Source of the DNA: Spirochaetaceae bacterium | Lineage (GTDB): Bacteria > Spirochaetota > Spirochaetia > B11-G9 | Direction: 5' to 3' | Assembly (NCBI GenBank): GCA_030633365.1 | Contig: DAOVSY010000008.1 | Coordinates: forward strand, 1-22,886 | Length of the DNA stretch: 22,886 nucleotides | Part shown: positions 7,402-14,718 of the stretch, piece by piece | Position numbering within the stretch: position 1 is the first letter of the stretch | Layout: the number at the start of each line of letters is the position of its first letter | Translations under genes and position numbers: made by a program | The notes under the pieces: generated by a model | Database searches by the model: none | What the model was told of the DNA's origin: nothing | Seen by the model: the letters and a program-made list of their open reading frames with translations, nothing else

Positions 7402-8154
7402 CTAACGTGTAAAAACATAACTAACCTCGTTACTAAAATCTTTATTGTACTTATACCCATCAAGATCAAAATATTTTATTTGTTCAGATTTATTAATAAA
7501 ATTTCTAATAATGTATCCAGCCATTTTCCCCCTTGCCATTTTAGAATACATTGGTGGATATTTTACAGTATTGTTTATTATTTCTCCAAAAGAAATATTA
7601 ATTACAGGAGTGTTGAGTTTAGGAAAATCAATAACTTTACTGTATTCATTTGAAGCAAGATTTATTATTACATTGGATTTGTTAAAAGTTGTAAAGTAGT
7701 TGGTTACTGTATCCTTCCAGTATTCTGATATACTTGATGTATCATTTATTTGTAATTTTGTTTTCATTTCAAGTCGATATTCTTCAATACCATCAAGAGG
7801 TTTTAATACACCATATAACCCTGATATTATTCTAAGATGATTCTGGGCAAAGGTCATTTGTTTTTTGTTAAAGGTTTTAGAGTTAATAGCTTTGAAAACT
7901 GCTCCCTGGTAAGCAAAAATTGACTGCCGGCCATGTTTATAATTACCTGTAAAAGTATAAATAAAATCCACAACCCGGGGTAACAATTTATCACTCAGGT
8001 TCATTTTTTGTTTTAATAAAACATGATCAATACCTCGTAAAGTATTGTTAAGAATTATTGAATTATCGTTAAATTGTGGTTTTCCAATATTAATATAAGA
8101 TGGTATAGGATCTATAAAATTCATGGTTTTTGCGGGAGATATAATTATTATCAA
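7402..8154 (-). CDS. yaaA: YaaA family peroxide-stress protein (UPF0246)
   Basis: This 250-residue protein matches YaaA (DUF328), which in E. coli is OxyR-controlled, lowers intracellular free iron during peroxide stress and binds DNA. The family opening I-I-I-I-S-P-A-K-T-M is right at the N-terminus. The conserved Y-x-G-x-V-F-K-A middle (as Y-Q-G-A-V-F-K-A), L-x-G-L-Y-G-V-L-K-P-L-D-G-I, and the C-terminal K-M-A-R-G-K-M-A-G-Y-I-I-R are all present. The start codon is TTG, chosen because the signature begins immediately and AGGAAGG lies 7 bases upstream. Only about 30 bases separate this start from the T-run of the tRNA terminator, leaving little room for an independent promoter. Expression may depend on terminator read-through. 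Confidence 0.93.
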   Translation of the reverse strand: MIIIISPAKTMNFIDPIPSYINIGKPQFNDNSIILNNTLRGIDHVLLKQKMNLSDKLLPRVVDFIYTFTGNYKHGRQSIFAYQGAVFKAINSKTFNKKQMTFAQNHLRIISGLYGVLKPLDGIEEYRLEMKTKLQINDTSSISEYWKDTVTNYFTTFNKSNVIINLASNEYSKVIDFPKLNTPVINISFGEIINNTVKYPPMYSKMARGKMAGYIIRNFINKSEQIKYFDLDGYKYNKDFSNEVSYVFTR

Positions 8155-8186
8155 AAATTAACCTTCCTATATTAAAAAAAATTAGG

Positions 8187-8221
8187 CCAAAAAAAAGGTT
8201 CCATCTTAAAAAGATGGAACC
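8187..8221 (-). terminator. Rho-independent terminator of tRNA-Asn
   Basis: A perfect 11-bp stem lies at 8197-8207 and 8211-8221 (GGTTCCATCTT and its complement) with a 3-base loop. Read on the minus strand it is followed at once by eight T residues (8189-8196). It begins 4 bases after the 3' end of the tRNA. There is no T-run on the plus side, so it is unidirectional. Confidence 0.92.
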
Positions 8222-8224
8222 AAG

Positions 8225-8297
8225 CTCCCTCGGACAGACTCGAACTGCCGACCTAGTGGTTAACAGCCACCCGCTCTACCAACTGAGCTACAAGGGA
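8225..8297 (-). tRNA. tRNA-Asn (anticodon GTT)
   Basis: The 73-base tRNA folds as a standard cloverleaf on the minus strand. The acceptor stem TCCCTTG pairs with CGAGGGA (one T-G wobble). The D arm contains AGTTGGTAGA. The anticodon stem GGTGG/CCACT closes the loop CTGTTAA with anticodon GTT at plus positions 8262-8264, and the T arm loop reads TTCGAGT. The discriminator is G, as expected for Asn. The 3' CCA is not encoded (the next bases are CTTG), so it must be added by tRNA nucleotidyltransferase. It is flanked by a sigma70-like promoter and an intrinsic terminator, so it is its own transcription unit. Confidence 0.97.
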
Positions 8298-8311
8298 ATG
8301 TCCTTACGACC

Positions 8312-8345
8312 TGTGTAATCTACACAATCATAGAAATTATGTCAA
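8312..8345 (-). promoter_or_regulatory. tRNA-Asn promoter (TTGACA-17-TAGATT) with overlapping dyad
   Basis: On the minus strand there is a perfect -35 TTGACA (plus 8340-8345), a 17-base spacer and a -10 TAGATT (plus 8317-8322), predicting a start about 12 bases before the tRNA. The -10 is embedded in a perfect inverted repeat TGTGTA-ATC-TACACA at 8312-8326. A second perfect inverted repeat, TCAATG-TTG-CATTGA at 8342-8356, overlaps the -35. The promoter call is strong; operator function for the dyads is inference. Confidence 0.8.
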
Positions 8346-8364
8346 TGTTGCATTGATATATATA

Positions 8365-9207
8365 TTAAAAAATATTACCCGGATAAACATATGTTAGAAT
8401 TTTAGATATTTTCTCACAAAGTCTAAGAATAGTGTCTTTTGGTGTTGATGAAATATCATATTTAAAAACTGGATAATAAGCTGATAAATGTAAAGGAATA
8501 TTAGTATCAATAGAAGCAATAAAATTTGCAATATTAATTATTTCTGTTTCAGAATCATTTTCTCCGGGAATAATCAGTGTCGTTACTTCCAAATGGCTAA
8601 GTTTAGCAGCAAGTTTAATAAAATCTTTTACAGGTTCTATTTTACCACCTAGTTTATTATAAAAACTATTGGTGAAAGCTTTTAAATCGACATTGACAGC
8701 ATCCATTCTTTTAAGTAATTCTTCAGCAGGTTCCGGATTTAAAAAGCCGTTTGTAACCAGTACATTCTTTATACCCTTTGTATGAGCTATTTGTGAACAT
8801 TCCATAATGTACTCAAAATGAATAACCGGTTCTGAATAAGTATATGCAATTGATTTTATTCCCTTTTCTTCAGCTATCTGGACAATTTTTGCTGGAGAAA
8901 TAAAAATTTTGTTGTTCTCTGCATTATAAACCTGTGATATTTGATAATTTTGGCAAAACTGGCAATGAAAATTACATCCATAAAAACCTATGGAGAGTAC
9001 TTGTGACCCTGGTATAAAATGATACAGAGGTTTCTTTTCAATGGGATCAATGTTAACAGCAGATAAATAACCATATAAGGGAAGTTCCAACTTGTTTTTA
9101 TTATTTTTACGAACTGAGCATATACCTGTATTACCATCCTTAATATTACAGTTGTGAGGACATAATCTACAAATAAAATTATTATTTTGGAACGTTGTAT
9201 ATGCCAT
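8365..9207 (-). CDS. amrS: AmrS-like radical SAM protein (AmmeMemoRadiSam system family)
   Basis: The 280-residue protein has the radical SAM cluster motif CxxxCxxC at Cys78, Cys82 and Cys85 (G-C-N-F-H-C-Q-F-C-Q-N). It is preceded by the N-terminal Cys-rich region of AmrS/PflA-like proteins (Cys13, 16, 20 and 30, ending G-I-C-S-V-R) and followed by Y-T-Y-S-E-P near 132-138 and N-V-D-L-K-A near 193-198. These match the family found with Memo and AMMECR1 genes. Those partners are not in this window and the substrate is unknown. It is the last gene of an overlapping four-gene minus-strand set: its ATG shares one base with the stop of the preceding gene (TAATG) and has no Shine-Dalgarno, so translation should be coupled. 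No clear terminator separates it from the tRNA promoter downstream. Confidence 0.85.
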   Translation of the reverse strand: MAYTTFQNNNFICRLCPHNCNIKDGNTGICSVRKNNKNKLELPLYGYLSAVNIDPIEKKPLYHFIPGSQVLSIGFYGCNFHCQFCQNYQISQVYNAENNKIFISPAKIVQIAEEKGIKSIAYTYSEPVIHFEYIMECSQIAHTKGIKNVLVTNGFLNPEPAEELLKRMDAVNVDLKAFTNSFYNKLGGKIEPVKDFIKLAAKLSHLEVTTLIIPGENDSETEIINIANFIASIDTNIPLHLSAYYPVFKYDISSTPKDTILRLCEKISKILTYVYPGNIF

Positions 9208-9596
9208 TATGGCTTATGAACATCACTCTCTTTAAGAATTTGATGAAGCAGTTCACTGTCATTCATAAATCTAATAGGATCATCTACTTCAAAAGGTTCA
9301 TATTTTAATCCAAGACTGCCTTTATTGATCCATAACCTTACCATTAGCAGGTTTTCACCACTATCAGTGGCTATTCCCGGAAGATCATCATAATGTACAA
9401 TATCTATAATTCGAAATTCATAAAATACTGTATGAGAACTAAAAGGGTCGGAAATAAGTAGAAGTTTGTCCTTATCGTAGGGGTGTTTTCTTGCAGAGCC
9501 GGTAAAACTGACTGCACAGTTGGCATAGTCAACTTTTGATTTATATTTTGTAATATTAAATAAGGGCTGTGTATCTATATATTTGGTAACGCTCAT
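9207..9596 (-). CDS. Hypothetical protein (129 aa), AmrS neighbour
   Basis: I do not recognise a named family. The protein is soluble, with no signal peptide or membrane segment. It looks mostly beta, with a run of well-formed motifs: S-F-T-G-S-A-R-K-H-P-Y-D-K-D-K at about 30-44, D-P-F-S-S-H-T-V-F-Y-E-F at 50-61, V-R-L-W-I-N-K-G-S-L-G at 86-96, and Y-E-P-F-E-V at 99-104. The density of charged, Gly and Pro residues in these motifs suggests a conserved ligand or metal-binding site, but that is inference. The ATG overlaps the PilZ gene stop by four bases (ATGA) and has AGGAG about 7-8 bases upstream. The stop shares one base with the amrS start. Tight placement makes a link to either neighbour plausible. 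Confidence 0.8.
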   Translation of the reverse strand: MSVTKYIDTQPLFNITKYKSKVDYANCAVSFTGSARKHPYDKDKLLLISDPFSSHTVFYEFRIIDIVHYDDLPGIATDSGENLLMVRLWINKGSLGLKYEPFEVDDPIRFMNDSELLHQILKESDVHKP

Positions 9597-10339
9597 AATT
9601 TATCTCCTGTATGGAGTACTCTATCCAATTCTCTCTCTGGAATTTCATGAAAATACTCCATCAATTCCTCTTTTAGATCTTCTTCAAGATTAATAAATCC
9701 AAGTGAAAGAATATTGTTATTTCTAATAACTGTTACTGATATTGTATTAAAAGAATCCTTAAGACGCAAGGTACAATTATTTAAAACTGTTCCTTCTCTT
9801 ATATCCAGAGTATTCTGTGGCGAATCTGGTTTAAAACTTAACCCTCCAATAGAGATATCTGTAATTTCTCCATTTACCAGTGATAGAGTCAGAGGATGTA
9901 TAAATGTAAATTCTATATCCATAGTTATATAATTAAGATATCTTCTACTAATTCTTTTATCATCAATTACATTATAGCGGGTAAAAATATCTTCCAGCTG
10001 TCCTAAAACAGCAGGATTGCTAAAGTCATCAGATATTATACCGTTTACATCAAGGGCACTTGCTTTTGTGCTCTCCTCAGATGGAAATTGATTACCTTTT
10101 AGTAAAATAAAGACAGATTTTTCTTTTGAAAGAAAACTTCTGAGTAAAGTTATAAATGGTTTCCAGTGTCTTGGAAAATCTACTGCACTAAAAATAACAA
10201 GATCCGGTTTAATTTCTTCTATATTATCCAAAGCTTTAATTGGGCTTCGATAATGAATAAAATCGAATCCCCTTGGAGCCAGATGTTCAATAACCTGATC
10301 TTTTAAATTATCATGTTCTATTACAAGTAGAGTTTTCAC
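9593..10339 (-). CDS. Degenerate receiver domain + PilZ (c-di-GMP-binding) protein
   Basis: The first about 120 residues have the shape of a CheY-like receiver: a hydrophobic strand then E8-H-D10, and P-D-L-V-I-F-S at 45-51. The expected phosphoacceptor Asp is Ser51, and the usual Lys-Pro region is S-D-D-F-S-N-P, so phosphorylation is unlikely. The C-terminal part is a PilZ domain with both c-di-GMP motifs intact: R129-x-x-x-R133 (R-I-S-R-R) and D161-x-S-x-x-G166 (D-I-S-I-G-G). The start codon is GTG at 10337-10339, sharing its G with the TAG stop of the upstream gene. This start puts the first receiver strand right at the N-terminus. The product is probably a cytoplasmic c-di-GMP effector. 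Its target is unknown; the adjacent exported protein is a candidate by context. Confidence 0.85.
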   Translation of the reverse strand: MKTLLVIEHDNLKDQVIEHLAPRGFDFIHYRSPIKALDNIEEIKPDLVIFSAVDFPRHWKPFITLLRSFLSKEKSVFILLKGNQFPSEESTKASALDVNGIISDDFSNPAVLGQLEDIFTRYNVIDDKRISRRYLNYITMDIEFTFIHPLTLSLVNGEITDISIGGLSFKPDSPQNTLDIREGTVLNNCTLRLKDSFNTISVTVIRNNNILSLGFINLEEDLKEELMEYFHEIPERELDRVLHTGDKL

Positions 10340-11280
10340 TATTTTGTTCCAAGGTTTCTTACATCATAGTTATATATTGACCATATATTGCCAAAACGAT
10401 GCAGATAATAAGTATATTTCTTTAATTCAGTATATTCCGGAAAGATAAATTCTTTATTTACTACAACAGTAGCTTCATTGTCTGTGTAACTTGTTTTAAG
10501 AATTTCAAATGAAGATGGTGTTAATAAAATATCAGTATCAACCCGTTTGTTTTTTAACTGATTTTTGTAATCTTCAATTAATTCCATCTGCTTCTCTTCT
10601 GAAATGGTATTATAGCGGTGTTTTAGGTCCGGATGATTTAATAACAATCCTTTTATATCAATATATAGGAAAAATTTGTTCCATGCGCTCTGTAATCTTG
10701 CTTCAATGGTATATTTTACTACTTCATCTGGAGGCATTGCTAGTAATTCAAGTATTTCCCCTGTTTCCATATCAATTTGTTCTTTGAATACTGGTATATC
10801 CATAGAGGGCCGTACAGAAAGGGTCAGTTTATTGGATTCCATAAATTGGGAAGAATATCCCAAATGAAAATCAGGAAAAAATTTAGACTGTATAATATAG
10901 ATCCCACTATCTTTAATATCTACATAATCATCCAAAAGAGTAATAAATGCATATTCTTCCCCTGGAAGAAGTGTTATTTCCCTGTAAAAAACAGGATTAT
11001 TTGTCCTGTGACTTAAAATATAATCACTTGATGCATGGACAGAAATATTAGTTAGTGTTTTGGCATCAAAATTGAAGTTATAAGAGCGTATTTCTGCCGA
11101 GTAAAATGAGTAATTCTCCAAAGAATTATTAACAATTCTAACTTGAATTTGAATTTTAGTTTCCGGATAGTAAATCTCTTTATCAAAAAAACGAATTGAT
11201 ACTGAGACATCTTCTGAAACTGCAAAAGTTAATGACGCAAATGTTAATGATAGATATAATAGCAATATGATTTTTTTCAA
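10339..11280 (-). CDS. Exported beta-rich protein of unknown function
   Basis: The 313-residue protein begins with a typical signal peptide: two Lys, a hydrophobic core at about 4-14, and a cleavage-like T-F-A followed by V-S near residue 20. There is no lipobox Cys. Residues 22-165 look like an immunoglobulin-like beta-sandwich, with alternating hydrophobics and a late L-L-P-G-E-E-Y segment of the kind seen in BsuPI-type domains. Residues 180-313 are a mixed domain with a helical stretch rich in Lys and Glu (223-245) and a final beta part. I cannot name the family. The start is TTG at 11278-11280, supported by GGAG 7 bases upstream and by the signal peptide starting there. It is first in an overlapping set with the PilZ, 129-aa and amrS genes. 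Confidence 0.8.
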   Translation of the reverse strand: MKKIILLLYLSLTFASLTFAVSEDVSVSIRFFDKEIYYPETKIQIQVRIVNNSLENYSFYSAEIRSYNFNFDAKTLTNISVHASSDYILSHRTNNPVFYREITLLPGEEYAFITLLDDYVDIKDSGIYIIQSKFFPDFHLGYSSQFMESNKLTLSVRPSMDIPVFKEQIDMETGEILELLAMPPDEVVKYTIEARLQSAWNKFFLYIDIKGLLLNHPDLKHRYNTISEEKQMELIEDYKNQLKNKRVDTDILLTPSSFEILKTSYTDNEATVVVNKEFIFPEYTELKKYTYYLHRFGNIWSIYNYDVRNLGTK

Positions 11281-11300
11281 AATATTTCTCCATAGTAACC

Positions 11301-11329
11301 ATTATAATTTTCGGATTATTATATGATAA
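11301..11329 (-). promoter_or_regulatory. Candidate promoter for the exported protein/PilZ/amrS gene set
   Basis: On the minus strand TTATCA (plus 11324-11329) and TATAAT (plus 11301-11306) are separated by exactly 17 bases, giving a short leader with GGAG (plus 11288-11291) before the TTG start. The -10 lies in the 8-base palindrome ATTATAAT, so a TATAAT also reads toward mfd on the plus strand (11303-11308), but no -35 partner is evident there. The -35 word overlaps the mfd start codon. All transcription signals for both directions must fit in the 42-base divergent gap. Confidence 0.45.
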
Positions 11330-14300
11330 CATTATTCATAAATTACCTGGATTCAATTTTACATGATTATCTTCCTTATAAAAAGACTTTAAACAGCTTA
11401 ATTGCCAATAAATTCCCCATTATTATAGAAGGTGCCGATGGATTCTTCAGGACATTTTTAACAGAAAAGCTTGCTTCTCTTTCAAAAGGGAGTACTCTTG
11501 TCGTAACTCCAACAGAAAAAGAAGCAAAAATTGTTTTAAAAGATATACAAGCTCTTAATAAAAATGTTTTTTATTTTCCAGGTTGGGAAAATATTCTTTT
11601 TAGTGGAAATAAATATGGATCAAATATTGCCGGTCTAAGGGCATATTATCTTTCTGAACTATTAAGAGATAAAAAGATCATTATTGTTTTATCTCTAAAA
11701 TCTCTTCTGACACCTGTTCCTCCAGGTTCTTTTTTTAAGAATAAACTTGTTACCCTTAAAGTTGGAGATTCTTTTGACCCAATTCAATGGGAGGAAAAAC
11801 TGGTTTTATACGGCTATCTGAGGGTAACAAAAGTAACAATGCCAGGTGAGTTTTCTCTTAAGGGTGAAGTTTTGGATATATTCCCTTATGGTAGAGATAA
11901 TGCAGTAAGAATTGTATTTGAATGGGATGAAATTGAGGAAATTAAATTATTTGATCCACTTAGTCAAAAATCAAGTGAAAAATTAAAGCAAATAACAATT
12001 TATCCGGCAACAGAAATTTTATGGGATAAAGAAAGATTAAATATTCTTAAAACTATTATTAAAAGTGGCAAAGATGAAATAGATAATCTTGAAATAAAAA
12101 ATACCTGTAAAAATGAAGAGTTCTTATTTCCTGCTGCATTTGAAACTCCTGGTTCAGTTGTTGATTATATGAGTAAAAATTCCAATATTGTTTTAATTCA
12201 TAAAGACAGATTGAATAATATATGGGAAACCTTAAAAAAAGAAACCAGAGAGCTGTATAACCGTGCAAGACAGGAAGGCCTGCCATGTATTGAGCCGGAT
12301 CTTGTCTTAAATAATTATCAAAATCTTTTAGAAAAATTAAACAGAAAAATAATATTTCCAGATTTAAAAGATCCGGATACTTCAGGAATTAAATTTTCCT
12401 ATGATCATCCAAGATCTTTTTTTGGGAATATAAATTATTTAAAAGAAGAGCTTACTAAACTCCAGGATGCCGGGTATAAGATTGTTATTTTTTCAGAATC
12501 TGAAATTCAGGCTTTAAGAATAAAACAAATTCTCAAAGATTTTGACCTGGATGTCCTTCCCATAAGTATTTCTGAAGGGTTTTCTCTGCCTGAGCTGAAA
12601 TTAATAGCCATAGATGAAAATGAAATATTTGGAAGAAGGCGAAGGGTTCCTGCTTCTGTGGGAAGAGTCCAGAGTAAGGCCATAGATACTTTTATAGATC
12701 TTAATCCTGGTGATTATGTAGTTCATATCAATTACGGTATAGGGCGATTTAAAAGAATTGATCGTATAAAAGCTGCGGGAACAGAAAGAGATTATATAGA
12801 ACTGGAATATTCCGGTGAAGAGACAATATTTATTCCTATAGAACAGGTAAACCTCGTTCAGAAATATATTGGAAAGCAGGGTGGAGCTCCTGCTCTGGAT
12901 CTCCTTGGAGGTAAATCCTGGGACACAAGAAAGAAAAAGGTAAGGAAATCTGTAGAAGATCTGGCAGAAATGCTTATAGATCTTTATGCAAAGCGAAAGA
13001 AAGCAAGAGGTTACAAATTCCCGGAGGATTCAGACTGGCAATTGGAATTTGAAGCAGCTTTTCCTTTTGAAGAAACTATTGATCAGCTTAGATGTGTAGA
13101 AGAGGTTAAAGCTGATATGGAAAGTGAACAGCCTATGGATAGATTGATTTGCGGTGATGTAGGTTATGGTAAGACAGAAATAGCGATGAGAGCAGCCTTT
13201 AAGGCTGTTGTTTCCGGAAAACAAGTTGCATTTTTAGCTCCTACAACAATTCTTGCAGAACAGCATTATGAAAATTTTGAAGAAAGATTTAAAGGTTATC
13301 CCGTTAAAGTAGGTATGATAAGTCGTTTTGTTTCAGGGAAGGAGCAAAAAAAGATAATTGAAAAAACAAAAAATGGGTCAATTGATCTATTAATTGGAAC
13401 ACATAGAATTATACAAAAAGATGTGGAATTTAAAGATCTTGGTCTTTTTATTATTGATGAAGAACAGCGTTTTGGAGTTAAAGATAAAGAAAGGCTTAAA
13501 AAATTAAAGACTTCTATCGACAGCCTGAGTCTTTCGGCAACTCCTATTCCCAGAACATTACACATGTCATTAATTAAAATCAGAGATATGTCAGTTCTTG
13601 AGACAGCTCCTCACAGCAGGAGGCCTATAAAGACAATAATTCAGGAATTTGATGATGAAGTTATAGCCTCTGCAATTCGAAAGGAAGTCGCCAGAGGCGG
13701 GCAGGTTTTCTTTTTACATAACAGAGTGGAAACCTTGCTTCCTACCAGAATATTTTTAGAAAAGCTATTGCCTGAGTTACTTATTGAAACAGCTCACGGT
13801 CAAATGAACAGCAGTCAGCTTGAAGATGTAATGCATAGGTTTATACATGATGGGTTTCATGTTCTTGTGGCAACTACAATAATTGAAAATGGTATAGATA
13901 TTCCAAATGTAAATACAATAATTATTGACAGGGCTGATATGTATGGGATAAGCCAGCTCTACCAGTTGCGCGGCAGAGTTGGCAGATCTGATAAACGTGC
14001 ATATGCATATCTTATGTATCCTGAAAAAAGATCTTTGTCTGATATTGCCATGAAACGTCTATCGGTTATATCTGATCACACAGAGTTAGGGTCTGGATTT
14101 AAAATTGCTCTAAAAGATTTAGAAATAAGGGGAGCAGGAAACCTTCTGGGTCGACAGCAGCATGGAGAGATACTTTCTGTTGGTTTTGATATGTATCTTC
14201 GTATATTGGATGATGCTATTGCAGAAATGAGTGATACTGTAGATGAATCTGCTCCTGAAGTATTGCTTGATTTGGATTATTCAGGCTTTATCCCCAATGA

Positions 14301-14694
14301 TTATATTAGCAATCAGTCAGAAAAGATGGAAATTTATAAAAAAATATCTTCTATTCAGACAGATTTGGATCTTGCAAAGATTGTTTCGGAACTGGATGAT
14401 CGTTTTGGACCGCTGCCTGATGAAGTACACAGCCTTCTTTCAATTTCTGAACTTAGAATTATTTGCAAAAAATTATTTGTAAGTTCTCTAAGGGAGAAAA
14501 AAGGAGAAATAAAAATAACATTTTCCAGGGTTTCAATTATCTCTGTAGATAAAGTATTAAGAATGATAAATGTAAGTAAGGGATCCGTCAGACTGGATCC
14601 TTTAAACCCTCAGAATCTTATAATGCAAAGTGATAGAATCGGTTTAAAAGATAAATCAGAATTTATTAGGGAAAAACTGCAATCTCTTGTATAA
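11323..14694 (+). CDS. mfd: Transcription-repair coupling factor Mfd
   Basis: Mfd (1123 aa, near the usual length of about 1150) is a DNA translocase that removes stalled RNA polymerase and recruits UvrA. Domains in order: a UvrB-like N-terminal region (about 1-330); the RNA-polymerase-interacting CarD-like domain from about 459 (L-N-P-G-D-Y-V-V-H) to 525; the helicase core with Walker A GDVGYGKT at 611-618, D-E-E-Q at 712-715 and the S-A-T-P-I-P-R-T motif that follows; the second RecA domain with the D-I-P-N-V-N and Q-L-R-G-R-V-G-R motifs; and the C-terminal TRCF domain. The start is the first ATG, 42 bases from the divergent gene, with no good Shine-Dalgarno. A TATAAT 14 bases upstream would leave a leader of about 8 bases. 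ptsP follows 24 bases after the stop. Confidence 0.96.
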   Translation: MITLFINYLDSILHDYLPYKKTLNSLIANKFPIIIEGADGFFRTFLTEKLASLSKGSTLVVTPTEKEAKIVLKDIQALNKNVFYFPGWENILFSGNKYGSNIAGLRAYYLSELLRDKKIIIVLSLKSLLTPVPPGSFFKNKLVTLKVGDSFDPIQWEEKLVLYGYLRVTKVTMPGEFSLKGEVLDIFPYGRDNAVRIVFEWDEIEEIKLFDPLSQKSSEKLKQITIYPATEILWDKERLNILKTIIKSGKDEIDNLEIKNTCKNEEFLFPAAFETPGSVVDYMSKNSNIVLIHKDRLNNIWETLKKETRELYNRARQEGLPCIEPDLVLNNYQNLLEKLNRKIIFPDLKDPDTSGIKFSYDHPRSFFGNINYLKEELTKLQDAGYKIVIFSESEIQALRIKQILKDFDLDVLPISISEGFSLPELKLIAIDENEIFGRRRRVPASVGRVQSKAIDTFIDLNPGDYVVHINYGIGRFKRIDRIKAAGTERDYIELEYSGEETIFIPIEQVNLVQKYIGKQGGAPALDLLGGKSWDTRKKKVRKSVEDLAEMLIDLYAKRKKARGYKFPEDSDWQLEFEAAFPFEETIDQLRCVEEVKADMESEQPMDRLICGDVGYGKTEIAMRAAFKAVVSGKQVAFLAPTTILAEQHYENFEERFKGYPVKVGMISRFVSGKEQKKIIEKTKNGSIDLLIGTHRIIQKDVEFKDLGLFIIDEEQRFGVKDKERLKKLKTSIDSLSLSATPIPRTLHMSLIKIRDMSVLETAPHSRRPIKTIIQEFDDEVIASAIRKEVARGGQVFFLHNRVETLLPTRIFLEKLLPELLIETAHGQMNSSQLEDVMHRFIHDGFHVLVATTIIENGIDIPNVNTIIIDRADMYGISQLYQLRGRVGRSDKRAYAYLMYPEKRSLSDIAMKRLSVISDHTELGSGFKIALKDLEIRGAGNLLGRQQHGEILSVGFDMYLRILDDAIAEMSDTVDESAPEVLLDLDYSGFIPNDYISNQSEKMEIYKKISSIQTDLDLAKIVSELDDRFGPLPDEVHSLLSISELRIICKKLFVSSLREKKGEIKITFSRVSIISVDKVLRMINVSKGSVRLDPLNPQNLIMQSDRIGLKDKSEFIREKLQSLV

Positions 14695-14718
14695 TGACAA
14701 TTATTATGGAGTTTAAAT

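Noticed and set aside
8342..8356. TCAATG-TTG-CATTGA as an amrS terminator
   Set aside because: The 6-bp stem is weak and is not followed by a T-run on the minus strand; it was kept only as a dyad near the tRNA promoter.
11303..11325. Leaderless mfd start
   Set aside because: A TATAAT lies 14 bases before the ATG, but no -35 element is at a suitable distance and the same bases serve the divergent promoter, so the case is too weak.
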